The notes below the pieces were generated by a model. The model saw nothing but the letters and a program-made list of their open reading frames with translations. It was not told where the DNA came from and made no database searches. A program made the position numbers and the translations under genes. 20,304 bases of DNA from an uncultured Prevotella sp. (lineage in GTDB: Bacteria > Bacteroidota > Bacteroidia > Bacteroidales > Bacteroidaceae): contig URQS01000059.1 in the NCBI GenBank assembly GCA_900550035.1, forward strand, positions 1-20,304. Reading direction: 5' to 3'. Below, in pieces: positions 1-7,420 of this stretch; position 1 is the first letter of the stretch; each line of letters starts with the position of its first letter.

Positions 1-52
1 CCTAGACCCACTGATTAAGAGTCAGTTGCTCTACCAACTGAGCTAAGGGTGC
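1..52 (-). tRNA. tRNA-Lys (anticodon CTT), 3' part cut by window edge
   Basis: Read on the minus strand, the acceptor 5' strand GCACCCT is followed by T8-A9 and a D-arm GCTC/GAGC with the TTGG loop. The anticodon stem ACTGA/TCAGT encloses loop CTCTTAA, so the anticodon is CTT (plus-strand positions 17-19), which reads lysine AAG codons. The variable loop has just begun when the window ends, so the T-arm and acceptor 3' strand lie outside. A consensus promoter sits about 45 bp upstream. Confidence 0.95.
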
Positions 53-97
53 AACTTTCATTTTATTGTCAGCAACCTCATTTCTGAATTGCGAGTG

Positions 98-129
98 CAA
101 AGGTAGTACTTATTTTCCAAATCACCAAA
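98..129 (-). promoter_or_regulatory. Bacteroidetes-type promoter of tRNA-Lys
   Basis: On the minus strand TTTG (126-129) is followed by 20 bp and TACCTTTG (98-105), an exact match to the -33/-7 consensus of the Bacteroidetes primary sigma factor. Transcription would start near 91 and enter the tRNA at 52. Confidence 0.75.
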
Positions 130-176
130 TGTTTTATGGTGTTTTTTGTTACTTTTTTCTATCAAAAGTGTCAAAA

Positions 177-208
177 TTGACATATGACAAGAAATCAGCA
201 TACCTTTG
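177..208 (+). promoter_or_regulatory. Plus-strand consensus promoter, antisense to the transglycosylase gene
   Basis: TTG (177-179), 21 bp, then TACCTTTG (201-208). The -7 octamer is identical to that of the tRNA promoter but faces the other way. Transcription would start near 215 and run into the 3' end of the lytic transglycosylase gene on the opposite strand. No plus-strand gene follows, so the product would be an antisense or small RNA. It could be a chance match, because only the two boxes support it. Confidence 0.4.
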
Positions 209-221
209 CATTTTATATCAA

Positions 222-674
222 TTATTTTTGTGCGTTTAAGCACTTCATCACCTTCTCAAAGTATCTTTGAGTACGCTTGACATTATAACGCGCACCACCG
301 TTCCATGAGCGGATTGCCATTTCAATATCATTTAACGGATTAAAGTGTGACTGAATAAGGATGAACATTTCCTTTGATTTCTCCAGACTGAATCTGTCAC
401 GCAGGGTAAAGCGCTTCTTGCTCTTACGCTTCTTAAGAATATCATTACACTCCTTCACCAATATTGGAGTGATCTGCATTGCACCGCACGAGTTTCCACT
501 CACGGCTCTGGTGTTACCCTCACTTTCAACCTGAACTATAGCCTGAATTACAGGATTCCAATCGAAGCCAGAAGAATTTGGAGCTTCATTAGAAGACACG
601 TTGTCAGCACCCAAGACTGGGCTCACTACAAATACACATAAAGTTAAAACAATTTCCTTAATAAATTTAATCAT
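222..674 (-). CDS. Small secreted lytic transglycosylase (SLT/lysozyme-like fold)
   Basis: A 150-residue protein predicted to cut peptidoglycan between MurNAc and GlcNAc in the periplasm. Residues 1-23 form a signal peptide: a short basic start, a hydrophobic core LTLCVFVV, and a likely cleavage after VLGA. The SLT domain covers about 38-145. The catalytic Glu is probably E50 in the VESEG motif, followed by SCGAMQITP (62-70), which matches the GLMQI block of the family, and RSWNGG (122-127), which matches the AYNGG block. The domain is compact, with no LysM or other cell-wall-binding part, and a lysine/arginine-rich insert (about 80-95, KKRKSKKR) lies between the motifs. The gene stands alone, with its own promoter at 935-965 and a long leader. 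Family assignment is strong; the physiological role (cell-wall turnover or secretion-system assembly) is unknown. Confidence 0.85.
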   Translation of the reverse strand: MIKFIKEIVLTLCVFVVSPVLGADNVSSNEAPNSSGFDWNPVIQAIVQVESEGNTRAVSGNSCGAMQITPILVKECNDILKKRKSKKRFTLRDRFSLEKSKEMFILIQSHFNPLNDIEMAIRSWNGGARYNVKRTQRYFEKVMKCLNAQK

Positions 675-934
675 TAGTTTGTTCTTTGTGGAACCCGGAC
701 ACGCTCTCTTAAATACCCCTATCCCCTATTCCTACCTCAAGAACAGACGATAGTATGTATAAAGCATCTTCACCATATAAATCAAGAAATTCTTATCTTG
801 AAACTGATGCCGAAAGACACATCCACTATAGGTGCTACAAAAGTCGTTATCCAACACCTATATAAATTCCGTTAGATACTTTCAGAAGACCGTTCCCAAT
901 AATCGAGACACGACTTCCTTTTAATTATCGCTTG
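675..934 (-). other. Long 5' leader of the lytic transglycosylase gene, or a separate small RNA
   Basis: About 250 nt separate the predicted start site (near 928) from the ATG at 674, and no ORF is visible on either strand. The stretch can form a perfect 8-bp stem, TATAGGTG (827-834) with CACCTATA (855-862), around a 20-nt loop. A weaker stem TCAAG/CTTGA lies at about 782-801. I do not recognise a known riboswitch or the SRP or tmRNA core. Confidence 0.4.
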
Positions 935-965
935 CAAAATTACACAAAAATCGCGAGTTGTGCAA
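935..965 (-). promoter_or_regulatory. Promoter of the lytic transglycosylase transcript
   Basis: On the minus strand TTG (963-965), 20 bp, then TAATTTTG (935-942), an exact fit to the Bacteroidetes -33/-7 pattern. It is the only such match between the ribosomal operon terminator and the gene start at 674. Confidence 0.65.
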
Positions 966-1187
966 GTTTACAAACTACTACTTCACCTTTTTTAGCTTTT
1001 TCTTGACATAGATAACACGATGTATATCAAACGAATACGTCATTCAAACACGTTACAAAGTCTTCACTTTAACCTAACCAAACGATTTGCAAACTACAAA
1101 TAGCAAAATCTACTACAAGCTACGACATTACACAAAACAGACAAAACAACAAACACAATAGCTTGCCAAACGCCCGACACCAAGACA
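966..1187. other. AT-rich spacer with no recognisable feature
   Basis: This is the stretch between the terminator of the rpmB operon and the next promoter on the minus strand. I see no ORF with coding character, no repeat and no RNA gene in it. Confidence 0.6.
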
Positions 1188-1224
1188 TAAAAAAAGAGTG
1201 TCGAACAAAATGCTCGACACTCTT
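1188..1224 (-). terminator. Intrinsic terminator of the rpmB-rpmG-DUF4295 operon
   Basis: A perfect 11-bp inverted repeat, AAGAGTGTCGA (1194-1204) and TCGACACTCTT (1214-1224), surrounds a 9-nt loop. It is followed on the minus strand by a run of T (1189-1195). It starts 22 bp after the stop of the DUF4295 gene, as expected for a Rho-independent terminator. Confidence 0.92.
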
Positions 1225-1246
1225 ATCAATATTGTATTTCAGAATT

Positions 1247-1405
1247 TTACTTCTTGAAAAAGTCCTTAACAGCTTCGTTAGGAACCATACGCTCGTCAAA
1301 GATGTAAGCGCCAGTCTTCTCGCTTCTTACCATCTTGATAACCTTTGTATATGCGCGACCGTCCGATGTACCTTCACGGAGGGTAGCGACCGCTTTCTTT
1401 GCCAT
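1247..1405 (-). CDS. DUF4295 family small basic protein
   Basis: A 52-residue basic protein starting MAKKAVATLREGTSDGR and ending AVKDFFKK. It matches by eye the small Bacteroidetes DUF4295 family that routinely follows rpmG. Its function is not established; the ribosomal operon setting and its charge suggest it binds RNA or the ribosome. The start ATG (minus strand, 1405) lies 13 bp after the rpmG stop, and the operon terminator follows 22 bp after its own stop. It is too short for routine ORF cut-offs, but the length, composition and position make it convincing. Confidence 0.88.
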   Translation of the reverse strand: MAKKAVATLREGTSDGRAYTKVIKMVRSEKTGAYIFDERMVPNEAVKDFFKK

Positions 1406-1418
1406 ATCTTATATGTTA

Positions 1419-1610
1419 TTACTTAATCTCCTTGTGAAGAGTCATCTTCTTAAGGATGGGGTTATACTTCTTCAATTCCATACGGTCAGGAGTGTTCTTA
1501 CGATTCTTTGTAGTCACGTAACGGCTTGTTCCAGGCAGACCGCTGTTCTTCATCTCAGTGCACTCGAGAATTACCTGTACTCTGTTGCCCTTTGCTTTCT
1601 TTGATGCCAT
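1419..1610 (-). CDS. rpmG: 50S ribosomal protein L33
   Basis: A 63-residue protein beginning MASKKAKGNRVQVILECTEM and carrying the family block TSRYVTTKNRKNTPDRMELKKYNP, which gives a secure assignment. L33 is a small protein of the large subunit near the tRNA exit site. Only one cysteine is present (in LECTEM), so it is the zinc-independent form without CXXC pairs. It starts 4 bp after the rpmB stop, which implies coupled translation within the rpmB-rpmG-DUF4295 unit. Confidence 0.97.
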   Translation of the reverse strand: MASKKAKGNRVQVILECTEMKNSGLPGTSRYVTTKNRKNTPDRMELKKYNPILKKMTLHKEIK

Positions 1611-1614
1611 TTAC

Positions 1615-1878
1615 TTATTCTCCTATAACTTTAATGTCATTCCAGTCTACATAACCCTTAGACACAGCCTGCTTGAGGGCAGCGTCCAAGCCCACTTTGT
1701 TGATGAGACGCAGACCCGCTGCGCTAATTTTGAGGCTAATCCAGCAACCTTCCTCTACATAGTAGAACTTCTTGCTGAACAAGTTCACATCGAAAGAACG
1801 CTTTGTGCGGTGCTTTGAGTGTGATACGTTGTTACCTATCTGGGCTTTCTTTCCCGTAATCTGACAAATTTTCGACAT
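1615..1878 (-). CDS. rpmB: 50S ribosomal protein L28
   Basis: An 87-residue protein starting MSKICQITGKKAQIGNNVSH, the typical L28 N-terminus, with the expected KRSFDVNLFSKKF block and a basic body. The reading frame stays open upstream to 1932. I chose the Met at 1878 because family members begin there and because the upstream promoter (-7 box at 1930-1937) would start transcription near 1923, inside the longer frame. It is the first gene of the operon; its leader is about 45 nt. Confidence 0.97.
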   Translation of the reverse strand: MSKICQITGKKAQIGNNVSHSKHRTKRSFDVNLFSKKFYYVEEGCWISLKISAAGLRLINKVGLDAALKQAVSKGYVDWNDIKVIGE

Positions 1879-1929
1879 TTCTATCTGCTTTTTTGTATTC
1901 GTTTTTTGATACCTATTCCAAACAGGGTG

Positions 1930-1960
1930 CAAAATTAGCTACTTTTTTTGAGAATACAAA
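1930..1960 (-). promoter_or_regulatory. Promoter of the rpmB-rpmG-DUF4295 operon
   Basis: On the minus strand TTTG (1957-1960), 19 bp, then TAATTTTG (1930-1937), an exact Bacteroidetes consensus. Start near 1923. Confidence 0.82.
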
Positions 1961-2043
1961 ACAATCGCATAAATAATGTTACTTATTTAATGTTTTTTTT
2001 GTTTTCAATAGCATTTCAGTGTCCGCCACCCCCTGTCCTGTTG

Positions 2044-2583
2044 TTATTCTGTAACAGGAATTACAGGAGCTTTGCCCTCACACTCGGTCTTGGGAGCATG
2101 CTCTTTAAGGAAGTTGATAAACATCTGTAGAGCCTTGCTTGTAGCAATGGCGAGATTGATGTCACGCCCGTAATCCTCTGTAAGTTTCATTGTTTCGATA
2201 TTCTCTGCATTACCGCATGCAATCCAGATTGTACCGACTGGGATTTCGGCTGTTCCACCGCCAGGACCAGCAGTGCCTGTTGTAGCAATTGCGAAGTCAA
2301 CACCAAGAGTCTTTATCGCTCCCTGCACCATGGCCTTTGCCACTTCCTCACATACAGCAGTCTTCTCTTCAAGAAGCTGATGGTCAACACCAAGCAGATT
2401 TTCCTTCACCTCGTTGGTGTAAGATATTACTCCACCCTTAAAATAGGTTGAGGCACCAGGGACGGCAATAATAGCTTCGGCTATACGACCTCCTGTGCAG
2501 CTCTCAGCTGAACCTACAGTAAGACCCGACTCATATAAATACTGCTGAATTTCACGGCTAAGTACTTTCTTTTCAAATTCCAT
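2044..2583 (-). CDS. pncC: CinA C-terminal-domain amidase (nicotinamide-nucleotide amidohydrolase type)
   Basis: A 179-residue, single-domain protein of the CinA C-terminal family. Members that have been characterised hydrolyse nicotinamide mononucleotide to nicotinate mononucleotide and ammonia in pyridine-nucleotide salvage. The signature SAESCTGG is at residues 25-32, followed by the FKGGVISYTNEVK block and ATTGTAGPGGGTAEIPVGT, which fits the substrate-binding loop. The N-terminal molybdopterin-like domain of full CinA is absent, as in stand-alone PncC proteins. The C-terminus has a loose tail (about 163-179). It lies 57 bp downstream of tsaD on the same strand and is probably the last gene of that transcript. 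The family is clear; the exact substrate in this organism is inferred. Confidence 0.88.
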   Translation of the reverse strand: MEFEKKVLSREIQQYLYESGLTVGSAESCTGGRIAEAIIAVPGASTYFKGGVISYTNEVKENLLGVDHQLLEEKTAVCEEVAKAMVQGAIKTLGVDFAIATTGTAGPGGGTAEIPVGTIWIACGNAENIETMKLTEDYGRDINLAIATSKALQMFINFLKEHAPKTECEGKAPVIPVTE

Positions 2584-2640
2584 TTTCTCTATTTTTTAAT
2601 AAATGTTTCGTGAGTTGTCAAGATGCCTGTTCTACACACT

Positions 2641-3654
2641 TTACTTGAACGTTACCTTACTGAATGCCGGCTTGTCAATCGAGCAGAAATCCTTGTCAAG
2701 GAACTTGTAGTAGCCCGTTACGCCTATCATTGCAGCATTGTCGGTAGTATAGCTGAACTTCGGAATATAGATAGTCCAGCCATAACGCTTGGCATAATCG
2801 TGGAACGCATTACGCAGTCCGTTGTTGGCAGAAACACCACCTGCCACAGCCACATGCTTTATGCCTGTCTGCTTCACGGCAAGGCGCAGTTTCTTCATCA
2901 ATATGTCAACGATAGTGTGTTCAAGACTCGCTGCAAGGTCGTTCTTGTGATGCTCAACAAAGTCAGGATCGTCCTGAATCCACTTACGCAGACTATACAG
3001 GAACGAAGTCTTCAGTCCGCTGAAACTATAGTCCAAACCCGGAATGTGCGGTTCAGCAAACTTATAGGCGAGTGGATTGCCCTGACGTGCTAGACGGTCG
3101 ATGATTGGACCACCGGGATAGCCCAACCCCATCACCTTCGAACACTTGTCGATAGCCTCACCGGCTGCATCGTCAATAGTCTGACCGAGCACCTCCATAT
3201 CGTTATAGGCATTCACCTTCACAATCTGCGAGTTACCGCCCGACACGAGCAGACAGAGGAACGGGAACGGAGGAGTTGTATCCTCCGGCTTCTCTTTGAT
3301 GAAATGCGCCATTACATGACCCTGCAAGTGGTTCACGTCAATCATAGGAATACCCAGACTGCGTGCAAATCCCTTGGTGAAGCTCACACCTACAAGCAAC
3401 GAGCCCATAAGCCCCGGACCACGAGTGAAGGCTACAGCCGACAACTGTTCCTTGGTAATGCCAGCACGCTTCAACGCTGCACTTACCACAGGCACAATGT
3501 TCTGCTGATGGGCACGTGAAGCAAGCTCAGGCACCACGCCTCCGTATTCAAAGTGAACGTCCTGCGAGGCTGTCACGTTGCTCAGCAATATATTATCCTG
3601 GAGCACTGCTGCACTCGTATCGTCGCAGCTGCTCTCAATACCTAATATGTACAT
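2641..3654 (-). CDS. tsaD: tRNA N6-adenosine threonylcarbamoyltransferase
   Basis: A 337-residue protein that, with TsaB and TsaE, transfers the threonylcarbamoyl group from TC-AMP to A37 of ANN-reading tRNAs. The N-terminus YILGIESSCDDTSAAV is diagnostic. The metal-binding HxxxH is at His109 and His113 (NHLQGHVMAH). LVSGGNSQIV, GEAIDKCSKVMGLGYPGGP and VAGGVSANN are the ASKHA-fold nucleotide and substrate loops, and the late DNAAMIG motif is present. Length and motifs are normal. It lies downstream of map after a 94-bp gap filled with AT-rich repeats, and upstream of the CinA-type amidase. The tRNA-Lys at the left edge is one plausible substrate of the modification, though the adjacency proves nothing. 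Confidence 0.97.
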   Translation of the reverse strand: MYILGIESSCDDTSAAVLQDNILLSNVTASQDVHFEYGGVVPELASRAHQQNIVPVVSAALKRAGITKEQLSAVAFTRGPGLMGSLLVGVSFTKGFARSLGIPMIDVNHLQGHVMAHFIKEKPEDTTPPFPFLCLLVSGGNSQIVKVNAYNDMEVLGQTIDDAAGEAIDKCSKVMGLGYPGGPIIDRLARQGNPLAYKFAEPHIPGLDYSFSGLKTSFLYSLRKWIQDDPDFVEHHKNDLAASLEHTIVDILMKKLRLAVKQTGIKHVAVAGGVSANNGLRNAFHDYAKRYGWTIYIPKFSYTTDNAAMIGVTGYYKFLDKDFCSIDKPAFSKVTFK

Positions 3655-3666
3655 TTCTTCCGAATT

Positions 3667-3750
3667 TTAATTGTTAAATGTTAAATGTTAAATGTCGCGT
3701 CAGCAAATTAGAACTTAACACTTAAAATTCAACATTTAACACTTAATATT
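3667..3750. repeat. AT-rich intergenic repeat island (map-tsaD gap)
   Basis: Three tandem TTAAATG words (about 3674-3694) are followed by AACACTTAA, ATTCAACATTTAAC and ACTTAATATT. The first half is roughly the inverse complement of the second, so the stretch can fold on itself. The map stop codon (3749-3751) touches the island. The same words recur at 13297-13400, 17927-18062 and about 19230-19247. Confidence 0.7.
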
Positions 3751-4612
3751 AATAAGTTAACACTTCAACGCCGTGCTCTGTCATTACGAATGTGTGCTCC
3801 CACTGTGCGCTCGGCTTCTCGTCGCCAGTGATTACCTCCCATCCGTATTCGTCGTCGGCATCAATAAACACCTTCCATGTACCCATGTTCACCATTGGTT
3901 CGATAGTGAACACCATACCCGGCACGAGCAGCATACCTGTACCTTTATGACCATAGTGCATCACGTCTGGTTTTTCATGGAACTTCAATCCCACACCATG
4001 TCCGCAAAGGTCGCGCACAATGCCGTAGTGATACTTATCCGCATGCTTCTGAATAGCATGACCTATGTCACCTACAAAGCTGTAAGGCTTGGCAGCCTCC
4101 ATACCAATCTCCAGACACTCTTTTGCTACGCGCACCAGCTGTTCCTTCTCCGGAGTAGTCTTTCCGATAATGAACATACGTGAGGCATCAGCATAATAGC
4201 CATCAAGGATTGTAGTGAAGTCGACATTCACGATGTCGCCCTCTTCCAGAATATCGTCTTCCTTAGGAATGCCATGACACACCACCTCATTGATACTTGT
4301 ACACACACTCTTCGGAAAGCCCTCATAATTGAGGCAAGCCGGTATAGCGCCATGCGATGTACAGTAGTCGTAGCAAATCTGGTCGATTTCGAGAGTGCTC
4401 ATTCCGGCACGAATATTCTTTGCCACCTCGTCGAGCACACCGGTATTCACCACACCACTGCGGCGGATGCCTTCTATCTGTTCGGGAGTCTTGATAAGGT
4501 CGCGCGATGGCACCTCCTTACCCTTGTTTTCCCAGTACATTACTTTCTTGTCAAGTTCAGTTGGCTCCTGACCCGGAAGACAGTGCCAAACTCTCTTTTT
4601 TCTGAATACCAT
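3749..4612 (-). CDS. map: Methionine aminopeptidase, type I
   Basis: A 287-residue enzyme that removes the initiator Met from nascent proteins. The pita-bread catalytic domain (about 40-287) shows the five metal ligands in order: Asp in NVDFTT, Asp in GYYADASRMF, His in CGHGVG, Glu in FTIEPM, and Glu in QWEHTFVMT. About 40 extra residues precede the domain (MVFRKKRVWHCLPGQEPTEL), forming an N-terminal extension that short bacterial type I enzymes such as that of E. coli lack. It starts 15 bp after the metH stop, so the two are very likely co-transcribed, which places a methionine-forming and a methionine-releasing enzyme side by side. Confidence 0.96.
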   Translation of the reverse strand: MVFRKKRVWHCLPGQEPTELDKKVMYWENKGKEVPSRDLIKTPEQIEGIRRSGVVNTGVLDEVAKNIRAGMSTLEIDQICYDYCTSHGAIPACLNYEGFPKSVCTSINEVVCHGIPKEDDILEEGDIVNVDFTTILDGYYADASRMFIIGKTTPEKEQLVRVAKECLEIGMEAAKPYSFVGDIGHAIQKHADKYHYGIVRDLCGHGVGLKFHEKPDVMHYGHKGTGMLLVPGMVFTIEPMVNMGTWKVFIDADDEYGWEVITGDEKPSAQWEHTFVMTEHGVEVLTY

Positions 4613-4627
4613 AACTATATAGATATT

Positions 4628-7393
4628 TTAAAACAATTCCAATTTATTTTTTCTTGCCTCGTCGAGCGACGATAGCTTCTGCTGATGCGCTGCATATTCC
4701 TCGCGCAGCTTGGCGTAACGTTCTTTCAACTCTGCCTCAAATGCCCGACGTTCATCGGGATTCATGAGTCGCTGTGCTATCAGCGGATTCTGTGCAGCGT
4801 CCTTCACCCACACCACGATTCCACTATAGATAGGAGCAATTTTCAATGCCACGTGCATCTCTGATGTCGTAGCACCGCCAACCATAATAGGAATCTGCAG
4901 ACCAGCGTGTTCAAACTCCGTAGCCACATTGACCATTTCCTCAAGACTCGGTGTGATAAGACCACTCAGTCCCACCATGTCAACCTTCTCTTCAATGGAC
5001 TTCTTTAGAATCTGCTCGGCAGGCACCATCACTCCGAGGTCAATCACCTCGTAATTGTTGCACGACATCACCACATCAACAATATTTTTGCCAATGTCAT
5101 GAACGTCGCCTTTCACGGTTGCCATAAGCACCTTGCCCGATGACGAGCCGCCTTCCTTCTTGTCTGCCTCGATGTATGGTTGCAGTATAGCCACAGCCTT
5201 CTTCATAGTGCGTGCAGTCTTCACCACCTGTGGCAAGAACATCTTGCCGCAACCAAACAGCTCGCCCACCTTGTTCATACCGTCCATCAGCGGACCCTCA
5301 ATGATGTCCACCGCCTTCGGATAGACAACAAGAGCTTCCTTGATGTCTCCCTCCATATAGTCGGCAATTCCCTTTTGCAGGGCTGTAGCAAGACGTGTGG
5401 CAACGTCAGCCTTGCGCCATTCAGGTTCGGTTGCAGCCTGTGTTGTGCCTGTTCCAGTCGCCATTCCGTTCTTCAGAGCCTCCTGACGTTGCTTTATCTC
5501 GTCGGCAAGTTGCACAAGACGTTCCGAAGCATCCTTCTTTCGGTTGAGCACCACGTCCTCTATTATCTCCAGTTGGTCGGCAGGGATATCGTCGTAGGTC
5601 ACCTTGGTTGCCGGATTCACGATTCCGAAGTCCATACCCTTGCCAATGGCATGATAGAGAAACACCGAGTGCATTGCCTCGCGTATATAGTTGTTGCCAC
5701 GGAACGAGAACGACAGGTTGCTCACGCCACCGCTCACATGCGCTCCTGGCAGATTTGTCTTTATCCAGTCGACTGCCTTAATAAAGTCGACAGCATAGTT
5801 GTCGTGCTCTTCCATACCCGTAGCTATGGCGAGTACATTTGGGTCGAATATTATGTCGAGCGGATTCATGCCCACCTTCTCTGTAAGAAGTTTGTAGGCA
5901 CGTGCTGCAATTTCAATGCGTCGTTCGTAAGTAGTAGCCTGTCCTATTTCGTCAAAGCACATCACCACCACGGCTGCACCATAGCGCATCACGTCGCGAG
6001 CGTGGCTCAAGAACACCTCCTCACCCTCTTTCAGCGAGATTGAGTTGACGATGCACTTGCCCTGCACGCATTGCAGTCCGGCAGTTATCACGTCCCATTT
6101 CGACGAATCAATCATCACAGGCACCTTGGCAATGTCGGGTTCCGAAGCGATGATATTCAGGAATGTGCGCATCTCCTCACGAGCGTCGAGCAGTCCGTCG
6201 TCCATGTTCACGTCTATGACCAGTGCACCGTCTGCCACCTGCTTGCGTGCTATGCTCACAGCCTCGTCGTAACTCTTCTCCTTGATGAGTCGCAAGAATT
6301 TGCGCGAGCCAGCCACATTGCATCGCTCGCCCACGTTGACAAAGCGCACATCTGGTGTCACGTCGAGCAGTTCAAGTCCGCTCAGCCACATAGTCTGCGG
6401 CTTAGTCTGCGGCACGTGCGGCTTCTTGCCTTCGGCTATTGGCACATACTTGGCAATGAATTTCTCGGTAGTACCGCAGCATCCTCCAATGATGTTCACC
6501 AGTCCCTCGTCTATGAATTCCTGTATCTGTGGAGCCATCGACTCTGGAGTCTCGTCGTATGCGCCCAGACTATTGGGCAACCCGGCGTTTGGATAAGCAC
6601 TTATATAATAAGGTGCACGATGAGCCAGCTGTTTCAAGAAAGGCTTCATCTGGTCGGCACCGAACGAGCAGTTGAGTCCGATGGAAAAAATCGGGTAACT
6701 GCTCACACTCGCCAGCACAGCGTCGAGTGTCTGTCCGCTCAGAGTGCGTCCGGCAAGGTCGCTCACAGTGATGCTCAGCATTATAGGCAGGTCTTTGTCT
6801 GTGCGTCGACCCACCTCCATCGTTGCGTCAATAGCAGCCTTGGCGTTGAGCGTGTCAAAGACGGTCTCAATCAATATGGCGTCAGCCCCACCCTCTTCCA
6901 GCGCCTCAATCTGCTCCACATAATCAGTATAGAGCGTCATATAGTCGAGGTCGCGTGCGGCAGGATTGCTCACGTCAGGACTCATTGAGCACGTCTTGTT
7001 GGTAGGGCCAACCGATCCTGCCACAAAGCGTGGACGGTCTTCTGTCGAGAATTCGTCAGCAGCCTTGCGTGCCAGTCGTGCTCCTTCCAGCGCCATTGCC
7101 CTGGCTGAGTCCTCCAGATGATAGTCAGCCTGACTGATGCGCTGTGAGCTGAATGTGTTTGTGGTGATGATGTCAGCACCAGCCTCAAGGTATTTTCTAT
7201 GAATGTCGCTTATCACGTCGGGGCGTGTGATATTGAGCATATCGTTGTTGCCCTTCATCATACCCGGAGTCTTGCGGTAGCGGTAGCCACGGAAGTCTTC
7301 CTCCTCCAGTCCGTACTGCTGAATCATAGTGCCCATCGCACCGTCGAGTATTATTATCCTGTCTTTAGCGACTTCTCTTAAAGTCTTCTTCAT
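4628..7393 (-). CDS. metH: Cobalamin-dependent methionine synthase lacking the activation domain
   Basis: A 921-residue enzyme that moves the methyl group of 5-methyl-THF via methylcobalamin to homocysteine. Domains in order: homocysteine/zinc domain (about 1-325; LDGAMGTMIQ start, zinc cysteines in GLNCSFG and GGCCGT); folate domain (about 345-610; NVGERCNVAGSRKF); B12 cap (about 650-740); Rossmann B12 domain with DVHDIG at 763-768 (lower-ligand His765), SGLITPS and GGATTS. The protein stops at residue 921, just after the linker LDEARKNKLELF, where the family's C-terminal AdoMet-binding reactivation domain (about 330 residues in E. coli) should begin. No remnant is visible before map, so this is a natural end and not a frameshift. 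Reactivation would need a separate protein. It is co-directional with smpB 27 bp upstream and map 15 bp downstream. Confidence 0.96.
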   Translation of the reverse strand: MKKTLREVAKDRIIILDGAMGTMIQQYGLEEEDFRGYRYRKTPGMMKGNNDMLNITRPDVISDIHRKYLEAGADIITTNTFSSQRISQADYHLEDSARAMALEGARLARKAADEFSTEDRPRFVAGSVGPTNKTCSMSPDVSNPAARDLDYMTLYTDYVEQIEALEEGGADAILIETVFDTLNAKAAIDATMEVGRRTDKDLPIMLSITVSDLAGRTLSGQTLDAVLASVSSYPIFSIGLNCSFGADQMKPFLKQLAHRAPYYISAYPNAGLPNSLGAYDETPESMAPQIQEFIDEGLVNIIGGCCGTTEKFIAKYVPIAEGKKPHVPQTKPQTMWLSGLELLDVTPDVRFVNVGERCNVAGSRKFLRLIKEKSYDEAVSIARKQVADGALVIDVNMDDGLLDAREEMRTFLNIIASEPDIAKVPVMIDSSKWDVITAGLQCVQGKCIVNSISLKEGEEVFLSHARDVMRYGAAVVVMCFDEIGQATTYERRIEIAARAYKLLTEKVGMNPLDIIFDPNVLAIATGMEEHDNYAVDFIKAVDWIKTNLPGAHVSGGVSNLSFSFRGNNYIREAMHSVFLYHAIGKGMDFGIVNPATKVTYDDIPADQLEIIEDVVLNRKKDASERLVQLADEIKQRQEALKNGMATGTGTTQAATEPEWRKADVATRLATALQKGIADYMEGDIKEALVVYPKAVDIIEGPLMDGMNKVGELFGCGKMFLPQVVKTARTMKKAVAILQPYIEADKKEGGSSSGKVLMATVKGDVHDIGKNIVDVVMSCNNYEVIDLGVMVPAEQILKKSIEEKVDMVGLSGLITPSLEEMVNVATEFEHAGLQIPIMVGGATTSEMHVALKIAPIYSGIVVWVKDAAQNPLIAQRLMNPDERRAFEAELKERYAKLREEYAAHQQKLSSLDEARKNKLELF

Positions 7394-7420
7394 TTAATAA
7401 TATTTAGCCACACCTCATTC

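Noticed and set aside
1615..1932. Longer reading of rpmB from 1932
   Set aside because: The extra 18 residues do not belong to L28, and the predicted transcription start (near 1923) lies inside them; the start at 1878 fits the family.
2013..2065. Stem CCTGTT/AACAGG at the end of the CinA-type gene as a terminator
   Set aside because: The stem is 6 bp, overlaps the coding end, and no T-run follows on the minus strand.
3667..3750. CRISPR-like array from the TTAAATG repeats
   Set aside because: The units are 7 bp with no spacers; this is simple AT-rich repetition shared with other gaps. No cas gene or CRISPR array was seen anywhere in the window.
6071..6988. 305-codon plus-strand frame inside metH
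   Set aside because: Antisense shadow of metH with low-complexity His/Ser/Arg composition, no promoter and no recognisable motif.
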